DNA of 41,890 nucleotides from positions 1 through 41,890 of the forward strand of contig JAKACD010000010.1 of the NCBI GenBank assembly GCA_021821785.1. Reading direction: 5' to 3'. Below the pieces are notes generated by a model that made no database searches, was not told the DNA's origin, and worked only from the letters and a program-made list of their open reading frames with translations. Position 1 is the first letter of the stretch, and every line of letters begins with the position of its first letter. Shown here piece after piece: positions 8,347 through 15,080 of this stretch. This stretch comes from Thermoplasmata archaeon (GTDB lineage: Archaea; Thermoplasmatota; Thermoplasmata; Lutacidiplasmatales; UBA184). The position numbers and the translations under genes are program-made.

Positions 8347-9317
8347 TGAGCGAACCTACCGTGCCCGTGTCGTTCGAGGTGTACCGATTCGATCCGGCGA
8401 CCGACACCCAGCCCCGGTACCAGCGCTACACCCTCGACCTCTCCCCCCACACCCCGGTGCTCACCGCCCTCCTCCGGATCCGAGCAGAGCTCGATCCCTC
8501 CCTCAGCCTGCGCTACTCCTGCCGGAGCGCCATCTGCGGCTCCTGTGCGATGCAGATCAACTCGAAGAGCCGGCTCGCCTGCGAGACCCACGTGGGGCCC
8601 GAGATGGAGCGCCACGGCCGCATCGTGGTCGAGCCGATGCGCAACCAGCCGGTGCTGCGGGATCTGGTCGTCGACCAGGCCCCGTTCTGGCGGGAGTACA
8701 ACGGGATCGAGCCGCATCTCAAGCTCGACCCGGCGCATCCGATGCCCGAGGGCCGCCCGACCTCGATGAGCCCGGAAGAGGTCGAGCGGTTCAAGGAGAC
8801 GCCGCGCTGCATCGCCTGTGCCGCCTGCTATTCGGCGTGTCCCGCCGTGGAGGCCGACTCGAGCTTCCCCGGTCCGATGGCGCTCGCCAAGCTCTACCGG
8901 TTCGTGGTCGACCCGCGGGACCAGGCCCACCAGGACCGCCTCGTCCGGATCCAGCCGAACGGCCTCTGGCTCTGCCTAAGGTGCCATCTCTGCACCGAAG
9001 CGTGCCCGAAGGATGTCCGGCCGAGCGAGCGGATCCGGGACCTGAAGGAGATGGCGATCCAAGTCCAGGGGGCGACCGAGCGCGGCTCGCGCCACGCGGT
9101 CGGGTTCAAGGACAATCTCGTGGACCGCGGGGTGCTGAACGAGATGAAGCTCGTTCGCCAGACCTACGGTATGGTCGGCATGCTCTCCCAGGTCGGGCAG
9201 GGGCTCAAGATCATGCGGAAGAAGCGCGAGATCATGCACAAGCCCCGCGCGATCCAGAACGTCGAGGAGGTCCAGAAGATCTACGAGGCGCTCGACACGA
9301 AGGAGGCGTCGCGATGA
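8346..9317 (+). CDS. sdhB: Succinate dehydrogenase iron-sulfur subunit (type E-like, two 4Fe-4S motifs)
   Basis: 323 residues. The N-terminal ferredoxin domain has Cys59, Cys64, Cys67 and Cys79 for the [2Fe-2S] cluster. The C-terminal domain has CIACAACYSACP (Cys155, 158, 161, 165) and CLRCHLCTEACP (Cys210, 213, 216, 220). Classical SdhB lacks one Cys in the last motif and holds a [3Fe-4S] cluster there. Here the extra Cys predicts a second [4Fe-4S] cluster, as described for archaeal type E enzymes. A C-terminal extension of ~70 residues (from about 250) is rich in basic residues and resembles the linker that joins SdhB to HdrB-like domains in thiol:fumarate reductases. It overlaps both neighbours by a few bases. 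Confidence 0.93.
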   Translation: MSEPTVPVSFEVYRFDPATDTQPRYQRYTLDLSPHTPVLTALLRIRAELDPSLSLRYSCRSAICGSCAMQINSKSRLACETHVGPEMERHGRIVVEPMRNQPVLRDLVVDQAPFWREYNGIEPHLKLDPAHPMPEGRPTSMSPEEVERFKETPRCIACAACYSACPAVEADSSFPGPMALAKLYRFVVDPRDQAHQDRLVRIQPNGLWLCLRCHLCTEACPKDVRPSERIRDLKEMAIQVQGATERGSRHAVGFKDNLVDRGVLNEMKLVRQTYGMVGMLSQVGQGLKIMRKKREIMHKPRAIQNVEEVQKIYEALDTKEASR

Positions 9318-10189
9318 AGCTCGCGTACTTCCCCGGGTGCGTCGCCCAGGAGTCGGGCAAGGAGCTCGACATGGCGACGCGGTGGGTCGCGAAGGCGCTC
9401 GGGATCGAGCTCGTCGAATTCCCCAACTTCTCCTGCTGCGGCTCGGGGTTCGTGGACGAGGCGAACGAGGTCCTGAACATCGCGATCAACGCGCGCAACC
9501 TCGCGATCGCCGAGCGGGCCGGGCTCGACATCCTCACCATCTGCTCGACGTGTCAGGGAATGCTCTCGCTCGCCAACCTGCGCCTCGAGGACCCCGCCGT
9601 CCGGACGCGGGTCGATGCGGCGCTGAAGCCGCTCGGAATGTCGTACTCGGGCCGCGTGAAGGTGAAGCACCTGCTCCGGGTGCTCTCCGAGGATATCGGC
9701 CTCGACGCCGTGAAGGCGAAGGTGCGCCACCGTCTCGAGGGCCTCAAGGTCGGCGCCTTCTACGGCTGCCACCTGCTCCGTCCCGCGGACGAGCTCGCGT
9801 GGGAGAACGGGGAGGAGCCGCATGCGTTCGAGGACCTCCTCGCCGCGCTCGGGGCGACCCCGGTCTACTACCGGGGGCGGGTGATGTGCTGCGGCTTCCC
9901 GATCCAGTTCGTGAAGAGCGAGACGGCGAGCCGCATCGCAGGTCGGCAGATCCTGGATGCGAAGGCGCACGGCGCCGACGCGATGGCGACCCCCTGCCCG
10001 CTCTGCCACATTTCGCTCGACGCCTACCAGAACGTGGCCGCGAAGGCGGTGGAGCGCCCGCTCGACATGCCGGTCTTCCACCTCCCCCAGGTCGTGGGGC
10101 TCGCGTTCGGAGCCTCCCCCGAGGAGCTCGGACTTCCCCGCCACATCGTTCCGGTGGGCCCGGCGCTCGCGAAGGTCGGGACCCACTGA
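9314..10189 (+). CDS. sdhE: Succinate dehydrogenase subunit with two CCG domains (HdrB-like, SdhE/SdhC of type E)
   Basis: 291 residues beginning MKLAYFPGCV; ATG overlaps the sdhB stop (ATGA). Two cysteine-rich CCG repeats are complete: Cys9, Cys41-Cys42, Cys77-x2-Cys80, and Cys152, Cys192-Cys193, Cys228-x2-Cys231. This pattern is shared with heterodisulfide reductase subunit B, where it binds an unusual non-cubane [4Fe-4S] centre. In type E succinate:quinone reductases it replaces the transmembrane cytochrome b subunit and probably handles electron transfer to quinone. No transmembrane helix is seen. No small SdhF-type subunit follows; the next gene is a RidA protein seven bases downstream. 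The naming of this subunit differs between organisms. Confidence 0.9.
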   Translation: MKLAYFPGCVAQESGKELDMATRWVAKALGIELVEFPNFSCCGSGFVDEANEVLNIAINARNLAIAERAGLDILTICSTCQGMLSLANLRLEDPAVRTRVDAALKPLGMSYSGRVKVKHLLRVLSEDIGLDAVKAKVRHRLEGLKVGAFYGCHLLRPADELAWENGEEPHAFEDLLAALGATPVYYRGRVMCCGFPIQFVKSETASRIAGRQILDAKAHGADAMATPCPLCHISLDAYQNVAAKAVERPLDMPVFHLPQVVGLAFGASPEELGLPRHIVPVGPALAKVGTH

Positions 10190-10196
10190 TCGCTCC

Positions 10197-10682
10197 ATGA
10201 TCCCGGGCCGGCGTCGGTACGCGAGCGGGACCCCCTGGGAGCCGAAGGTCGGCTACAGCCGGGCGGTGCGCGTCGGCGACCGCGTCCTCGTCTCGGGCAC
10301 GACCGCGACCGACGAGCATGGCCAGATCGTCGGGGTCGGCGACCCGTACCGCCAAGCCGTCCAGGCGCTCGACAACATCGAGCGTGCGCTCGCGGCCCTC
10401 GGGAGCTCCCGCGAGGAGGTCGTCCGTCTGCGGGCCTACATCACGGATTTCGGGGACTTCCCCGAGTTCGCGCGGGCGTTCGGGGAGCGGTTCCGCGCGA
10501 TCCGGCCGACGAACACGATGGTGAAGGTCGCGGGGCTGGTCGACCCGACGATGCGGATCGAGATCGAGGCGGAAGCGATCGTCGCCCGGCGCCGCGCCCC
10601 GCCGGGCCGGGTCAGTCGGACGGCCGGGACGCCGGGCCGTTCCCGGCCGACTTCAGCGCGTCGCCCCCCGCGCCGGCCGTGA
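10197..10682 (+). CDS. ridA: RidA family (YjgF/YER057c/UK114) protein
   Basis: 161 residues from ATG 10197, seven bases after the sdhE stop, so probably part of that transcript. Residues 1-130 are a complete RidA fold: the substrate-pocket strand SRAVRVGDRVLVSGTTA, the central helix region DNIERALAALG, and RPTNTMVKVAGL with the conserved Arg103. RidA enzymes hydrolyse reactive enamine/imine intermediates released by PLP enzymes, but several subfamilies lack that activity, so the reaction is tentative. The last ~30 residues are an Arg/Pro-rich tail unlike the family, and the final 24 codons are antisense to the next gene. The tail may simply be read-through in stop-poor GC-rich DNA. Confidence 0.88.
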   Translation: MIPGRRRYASGTPWEPKVGYSRAVRVGDRVLVSGTTATDEHGQIVGVGDPYRQAVQALDNIERALAALGSSREEVVRLRAYITDFGDFPEFARAFGERFRAIRPTNTMVKVAGLVDPTMRIEIEAEAIVARRRAPPGRVSRTAGTPGRSRPTSARRPPRRP

Positions 10683-10890
10683 CGTAGTGGTGCAGCCGGT
10701 CGCACATCCCTCGGAAGTAGGCGTTGCCGCTCCCGGGGCGGAAGTCGGTCGCGAGGTGCTGCGCGAGCTCCGTTTCGGTCCAGGCCGGGTCGACCTCGGG
10801 GGAGAACATGCAGGGGAAGACCACGAACCGGCGGCCCTCGACATCGAACCGGTCGCTCTCGGGGGCGCCGCAGAACGGACAGGCGAGCAC
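10612..10890 (-). CDS. Small CPFCGA zinc-knuckle protein, function unknown
   Basis: 92 residues from GTG 10890. The N-terminus MLACPFCGAPESD holds a CxxC knuckle, and a third Cys follows in FVVFPCMFSPEVD; a further Cys is in YFRGMCDRLHHY. These Cys and His residues could bind one metal ion. I do not recognise a named family. Base composition and codon use resemble neighbours, and the segment up to about residue 75 looks like a folded protein; the tail antisense to ridA is low in sequence information. It follows a ribbon-helix-helix gene by 45 bases on the same strand, so the pair may be an operon. Confidence 0.6.
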   Translation of the reverse strand: MLACPFCGAPESDRFDVEGRRFVVFPCMFSPEVDPAWTETELAQHLATDFRPGSGNAYFRGMCDRLHHYVTAGAGGDALKSAGNGPASRPSD

Positions 10891-10935
10891 GGACGAGCGA
10901 GGCCGCCGCGGGATTTTGCCTTGACGCCCCCCCGG

Positions 10936-11163
10936 TCAGTCGATGTAGCCGAGCGAGCGGAGCCGCTCCTTGAGCTTCCGCTCCTCCTCTTCGCTGAACG
11001 CTCCGGGGCCGGGTTCCTCGAGGAGGCGGGCGAGAACGAACGCCACGAACGAGTCGACCGAATCGAACGCCGAACCGTGGATCCGGGCCTCGATCGCCCG
11101 CACCAGTTCGTCCGAGAGCGTGATGGTGCGCGGGGGCGCCCGCGCCGGGGGGACGGAGGACAT
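10936..11163 (-). CDS. Ribbon-helix-helix (CopG/Arc-like) DNA-binding protein
   Basis: 75 residues. PRTITLSDELVRAIEARI provides the short beta strand and first helix typical of ribbon-helix-helix repressors, and FDSVDSFVAFVLARLLEE provides the second helix. A charged C-terminal helix ends KLKERLRSLGYID; similar 'RLRxLGY' tails occur in small archaeal CopG-like proteins. Such proteins dimerise and read an operator with the beta ribbon. No toxin gene is obvious alongside; the downstream small zinc-knuckle gene is the only candidate partner. Likely a regulator, target unknown. Confidence 0.72.
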   Translation of the reverse strand: MSSVPPARAPPRTITLSDELVRAIEARIHGSAFDSVDSFVAFVLARLLEEPGPGAFSEEEERKLKERLRSLGYID

Positions 11164-11186
11164 CCGGACGGCCGGGGAGTCAACGG

Positions 11187-11196
11187 ATTAGATAGG
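11187..11196 (-). promoter_or_regulatory. TATA box upstream of the ribbon-helix-helix gene
   Basis: Minus strand reads CTATCTAATC about 28 bases upstream of ATG 11163, consistent with a leaderless message. It lies in the 65-base gap after guaAB, so the small-gene pair is probably transcribed separately. Confidence 0.5.
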
Positions 11197-11228
11197 GGCT
11201 TCGCCGGCCGGGGCGACCGGGGAGGTCG

Positions 11229-12176
11229 TCACTCCCATTCGATCGTCGCGGGCGGCTTGTCGGTGACGTCGTAGAGGACCCGCACGACCTCTTTCGAGAG
11301 CTCGCGGGTGATCCGCTCCGCGATGCGGCCGAGGACCGCCCGCGGCAGCTCCATCGCCGTGGCGGTCATCGCATCGATCGACTCGACGACCCGAACGCTG
11401 ACCGCTTCGCCGTGCACCCGGTTGTCCCCGAGCACCCCGACGGTGCGGACGGGGAGGAGGACCGCGAAGTACTGCCAGGGGCGGGGGATCGTGTGGGCGG
11501 CGACCGCCCGTTCGATCTCCTCCTCGACGACCGCGTTCGCGACCCGCGCCCGTCGGACGCGCTCGGGCGTCACCGGGCCGCCGACGCGCACCGCCAGGCC
11601 GGGCCCGGGGAACGGCTGGCGCTCCGCCTCGGGCACGCCGAGGTGCCGGGCGAGCGCGCGGACCTCGTCCTTGTAGAGGTCCCGGAGCGGCTCGACCAGC
11701 GTGAGCCGCATGTCGGACGGAATCCCGCCGACGTTGTGGTGGGTCTTGATCGTGTCGCGGAGCGCGCCGCCGCTCTCGATCCAGTCGGGCGCGATCGTCC
11801 CCTGGACGAGTCGGTCGGCGCCGAACCGTTCGGCCTCCTCCTCGAAGAGCCGGACGAACGCGTGGCCGATGCGCCGGCGCTTCTCCTCGGGCTCCTCGAC
11901 CCCGGCGAGCGTGGCGAAGAATCGGTCGGCGGCGCGGAGCACGTCGAAGCGGAGGCCGCTCGCCCGGAAGAACTCGCTGACCCGCTCGACCTCGCCCGCG
12001 CGCAGTAGGCCGGTGTCGACGAAGACCGCCCGGACCCGTTCGCCGAGCGCTCGCTCGGCGAGCAATGCGGCGACCGTGGAGTCGATCCCGCCCGACGCGG
12101 CGATGATCGCCTTCCCCGGGACCTCGGTCCGGAGGCGGGCGACCGCCTCGTCCGTGAACTTCGCCGGGTCGATCAC
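11229..12176 (-). CDS. guaAB: GMP synthase subunit B (ATP-pyrophosphatase/synthetase subunit)
   Basis: 315 residues from GTG 12176, which overlaps the purE stop in a GTGA junction; an ATG 13 codons earlier is possible but lies inside purE. The PP-loop SGGIDSTVAAL near residue 29 binds ATP. GTIAPDWIESGG and TIKTHHNVGG are the conserved XMP/AMP-site segments. The C-terminal dimerisation domain ends KPPATIEWE, the standard terminus of GMP synthases. The protein aminates XMP to GMP; archaea keep the glutamine amidotransferase part as a separate subunit A, which is not in the window. Coupling with purE places it in a purine operon. Confidence 0.95.
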   Translation of the reverse strand: MIDPAKFTDEAVARLRTEVPGKAIIAASGGIDSTVAALLAERALGERVRAVFVDTGLLRAGEVERVSEFFRASGLRFDVLRAADRFFATLAGVEEPEEKRRRIGHAFVRLFEEEAERFGADRLVQGTIAPDWIESGGALRDTIKTHHNVGGIPSDMRLTLVEPLRDLYKDEVRALARHLGVPEAERQPFPGPGLAVRVGGPVTPERVRRARVANAVVEEEIERAVAAHTIPRPWQYFAVLLPVRTVGVLGDNRVHGEAVSVRVVESIDAMTATAMELPRAVLGRIAERITRELSKEVVRVLYDVTDKPPATIEWE

Positions 12177-12634
12177 GCGGGGCTCCCGGCGGGCGGGGTC
12201 GGCTCTTCCCGCCACTTCGCCCGGTAGCGCTCGAGGGCGGCGGTGAGGGCCGGGTACTTGAGCGCCAGGATCTCGACTGCCAGGAGCGCGGCGTTCTCGG
12301 CGGCGTCGAGCCCGACCGCCGCGACCGGGATGCCCGGGGGCATCTGGACGACCGAGAGCAGGCTATCGAGACCGAGCCCCCGGTGGAGCGGCACCCCGAT
12401 GACCGGTTTCAAGGTCCTCGCCGCGACGACGCCCGGCAGCGCGGCGGAGAGTCCCGCCATCGCGACGAAGACGTCGGTCTCGGGATCGCGAACGAGGCGG
12501 TCGACCTTGTCCGGATTGCGGTGGGCCGAGGCGACATGGACGTCGCACGCCACGCCGAGCTCCGTCAGCCGGACCCGGACCTTCTCGGCGATCTCGAGGT
12601 CGGAGCGGCTCCCTACAAGGACGGTGACCTTCAT
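12173..12634 (-). CDS. purE: 5-(carboxyamino)imidazole ribonucleotide mutase / AIR carboxylase, PurE
   Basis: 153 residues. GSRSDLEIAEKV at the N-terminus is the phosphate-binding loop, SAHRNPD carries the catalytic His, and AMAGLSAALPGVVAA and PVAAVGLDAAENAALLAVEIL complete the PurE core. It catalyses the carboxylation or rearrangement step forming CAIR in purine synthesis. Class I (with PurK) and class II forms cannot be separated confidently here; no purK is in view. It is the first gene of a two-gene unit with guaAB, and an AT-rich patch (minus-strand GGTTTTC around 12658) about 25 bases upstream may be its promoter. Confidence 0.95.
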   Translation of the reverse strand: MKVTVLVGSRSDLEIAEKVRVRLTELGVACDVHVASAHRNPDKVDRLVRDPETDVFVAMAGLSAALPGVVAARTLKPVIGVPLHRGLGLDSLLSVVQMPPGIPVAAVGLDAAENAALLAVEILALKYPALTAALERYRAKWREEPTPPAGSPA

Positions 12635-12718
12635 GCCGGCACGGAGCGCTCGAAAGAGAAAACCTTTCGTGCCGGGGCTTCCCGCATCCTCTTAGCAGGG
12701 AGCCTCTGTGGCTCCTCC

Positions 12719-13372
12719 GTGTCGTTGCGGCTCCATCGGGGGGGGCGGTTCCGCCGCTGGCTCGGGGCCTGCTTTGGAGGCGACGAAGCGCTCGGGGACC
12801 GCCTCTGGCGTCGCATCCTCCATGCGATCGGGGCGAGCTCGCTCCTCTACTTCGCCGTGCCCACCGATTTCTTCGTCGTCCTTCCCAAGTCGGCGGTGCT
12901 CCTCCTCGCGCTGACGGTCGTCCTCGTGCTCGAGGTGCTGCGCCACGCCGTCGGGCTCGAGCTCCCGACCCTGCGACCGTACGAGAAGCGGCGGATCGGG
13001 TCCTACGTCTTCTACGCGATCGCCCTCACCGGCGCGATCCTCCTGTTCCCGCGGCCGATCGCCTTCGCGGTCGTCCTCGGCACGTCCCTCGTCGATCCCC
13101 TCGCCGGAGAGCTCCGGGCCTCCCGTCGGTACCCCCGGCTCTATCCGGGGCTCCCGCTCGTCACCTACGCGCTGCTCGCGTTCGCCGGTCTCGCCGTCGG
13201 GGGCGGGTGGCCGATCGGGGCGTCGGCCGGCCTCGCGGTGCTCGCCGCGGCGGTGGGGATCGCGGTGGAGCGGCCGAAGCTCCCGTGGGTCGACGACGAC
13301 CTCGCGATGACCTTCGTGCCCGCGCTCGTCCTCTACGCGATCGGGGTCGTCGCCCTCGGCCTGCCGGCCTAG
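12719..13372 (+). CDS. Integral membrane protein, dolichol kinase / CTP-transferase-like
   Basis: The frame is open far upstream, but that part is antisense to purE; the membrane domain begins after GTG 12719, giving 217 residues. About six hydrophobic segments follow a basic N-terminus: around LLYFAVPTDFFVVL, AVLLLALTVVLVLEVL, SYVFYAIALTGAILLF, AFAVVLGTSLVDPLAG, LVTYALLAFAGLAV and MTFVPALVLYAIGVV. The GTSLVDPLAGELR motif between helices resembles the cytoplasmic nucleotide-binding loop of SEC59-type polyprenol kinases and phosphatidate cytidylyltransferases. A polyisoprenol or lipid kinase role would suit archaeal lipid or glycan carrier metabolism, but similarity is judged by eye only. It lies between two minus-strand genes and appears monocistronic. 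Confidence 0.6.
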   Translation: MSLRLHRGGRFRRWLGACFGGDEALGDRLWRRILHAIGASSLLYFAVPTDFFVVLPKSAVLLLALTVVLVLEVLRHAVGLELPTLRPYEKRRIGSYVFYAIALTGAILLFPRPIAFAVVLGTSLVDPLAGELRASRRYPRLYPGLPLVTYALLAFAGLAVGGGWPIGASAGLAVLAAAVGIAVERPKLPWVDDDLAMTFVPALVLYAIGVVALGLPA

Positions 13373-13379
13373 GGCTTTG

Positions 13380-14924
13380 CTAGACGACCGGGGTCAGCAC
13401 GGCGTGCGGCGCGCCCTTCTCCGGGTCGGGGCTGATCGCGTAGATCGTCGTGCGCGGCCGGATCCCGTAGATGCAGGGCGCATTGTCGATGTTGATGATC
13501 CGGAAGTACGTGTCCATCATGTTCAGGATCTCGCTCGACACGAGGAGCCCCGGCTTCAGGAGCCCGATGCCGAGGTTGCCGACGTGCTTCGTGCGGGAGA
13601 CCCCCTGGAAGTACATGCGGATCGCGACCTGGTCGCCCATGAGGCTCTCGAACGTGTCGAACGCGGTGTACTCGACGAACGGCTTGCGGTCCGGACCGGC
13701 GACCGCCTTCTCGGCGGTGACCATCGCCCGCATCGCTTCGTCGCGGCCGAACCGAGCCATGGGCAGGATGTACGGCTCCTCGGTCTCGTTCGCGGTGTAG
13801 TCGGGAACGCGCACGCGCGTGTCGAACTGGTTCGACGGGACGTGCCGCACGAGCGTCTCGCGGAGCTTCTCGGGTGACTCCCCCGCCGCCAGGACCGCAA
13901 TGATCCCCCGGCCCTGCGAGAGGAAGTTCAGGAACGTCGGGGTGAACAGCATGTAGTAGTCGTCGATCCCCACGTTGACGTCGACCTCGAACGCGTTGAA
14001 GCTTCCCCGGCGGAACCCGCCGCCGAGCAGCTTGTCGAAGTCCGGGATCCCCGTCGAGTAGTACCGCTCCGGGTCCGAGATCGGCTTCCAGGCGTTGCTC
14101 GCCGAGGCGCCCCCGGGTGCCGAGCGGGTCCCCAGCGCTTCGAACCGACCCCCGTTGAGCGTCACCGCATAGCGGGCCCGACCGATGTTCGTCGCGCGCA
14201 GCTTTTCGAGGCGGAGGTGACGGACCCGGCGCTCGTCAAGCTCCTCTCGCTGGATGGAGATGAGCCCGTCCACGAGATACTCGATCCCGCCGGCCTCGGG
14301 CTTCTCGAGGATCATCACGACGTCCGTGCTGGACCCCTCGACGAGGTCCTTCTGGAGCGCCATGACGAACTCTTCCATCTCGAGACCGTACTTGTGGGTC
14401 ACACCCTCGAGGGAATCGATGACGAGGAGCGACTTCTCCGGGAGCCCGCGCTCAATGCGCGTGTAGACGTTCTCGACCTCGGGCATCGGGCTCCGCTTGA
14501 GGAGCGCCTGGAGGTGCGTGCGGTCGACGCGGGTCGGGGGTCCCCGCTCCTGGCCGAACGAGCCGAGCATCTCCCGGCCCGCGCGGACCTTCCGCTGCTC
14601 GGACTCGGGGAGCTCGGGCTCCCGGTTCGTGGCGGTCGCGTTGATCGCATCGAGGAACAGCTTCGCGGAGTCGAGGATGCGGGTGCGCATCTCGGTGGTC
14701 CGGAGCCACGGGAACTGGCGGTAGAGCGCCTCGTCGCCGACCCGGGTGGAGAGGTAGTAGGACCGGTTCGGCTGGCCGACCCGCTCGAGGATCTCGAGCC
14801 CGAACGTCGTCTTCCCGGTCCCTGCGCCGCCCTTGACGATCAGAGAACGTCCGCCCTTCCCGCTGAGGAAGGTGACGACCTCCGGCGGTACGCCCCCGAC
14901 GGTGCTCCCCTCGTTTGCGCTCAT
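13380..14924 (-). CDS. KaiC/GvpD-like double RecA-fold ATPase
   Basis: 514 residues. I prefer ATG 14924 (MSANEGS) over an ATG six codons earlier. Domain 1 has Walker A GGAGTGKT at 32-39 and Walker B SLLVIDSLEGV near 165. Domain 2 starts YYSTGIPDFDKLLGGGF, a signature opening of KaiC-type repeats, but where the second P-loop should be it reads VDVNVGIDDYYM with no GxGKT; the second site looks dead. Proteins of this type are often labelled 'GvpD P-loop' in archaea, although no gas-vesicle genes are near. A signalling or regulatory ATPase is likely; the partner is unknown. It is followed by only seven bases to the convergent membrane-protein stop codon. Confidence 0.75.
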   Translation of the reverse strand: MSANEGSTVGGVPPEVVTFLSGKGGRSLIVKGGAGTGKTTFGLEILERVGQPNRSYYLSTRVGDEALYRQFPWLRTTEMRTRILDSAKLFLDAINATATNREPELPESEQRKVRAGREMLGSFGQERGPPTRVDRTHLQALLKRSPMPEVENVYTRIERGLPEKSLLVIDSLEGVTHKYGLEMEEFVMALQKDLVEGSSTDVVMILEKPEAGGIEYLVDGLISIQREELDERRVRHLRLEKLRATNIGRARYAVTLNGGRFEALGTRSAPGGASASNAWKPISDPERYYSTGIPDFDKLLGGGFRRGSFNAFEVDVNVGIDDYYMLFTPTFLNFLSQGRGIIAVLAAGESPEKLRETLVRHVPSNQFDTRVRVPDYTANETEEPYILPMARFGRDEAMRAMVTAEKAVAGPDRKPFVEYTAFDTFESLMGDQVAIRMYFQGVSRTKHVGNLGIGLLKPGLLVSSEILNMMDTYFRIINIDNAPCIYGIRPRTTIYAISPDPEKGAPHAVLTPVV

Positions 14925-15008
14925 GTGGATCCCGTTGTGCACGGCCGGACCGAGGGTCCCGGAGCCCAGCGAACCATTCCGTGTCCCGTGCCTTCATGGG
15001 CACCTACG

Positions 15009-15020
15009 GAAAGTAAAGGT
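15009..15020 (-). promoter_or_regulatory. Possible promoter of the KaiC/GvpD-like gene
   Basis: Minus strand reads AACCTTTACTTT in the gap after alaS, roughly 90 bases before ATG 14924. This is the only AT-rich stretch there and would give a leader of about 60 bases. It is a weak match to a TATA box. Confidence 0.35.
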
Positions 15021-15080
15021 TTCGCATGAACGGAGAGGCCCGGAACGGGTCGGGGCCTCTGGGCGGTGCCGGGGCGGCCG

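Noticed and set aside
12383-12718. N-terminal extension of the dolichol-kinase-like protein
   Set aside because: It is antisense to purE and has no hydrophobic or conserved pattern; the membrane domain starts after GTG 12719.
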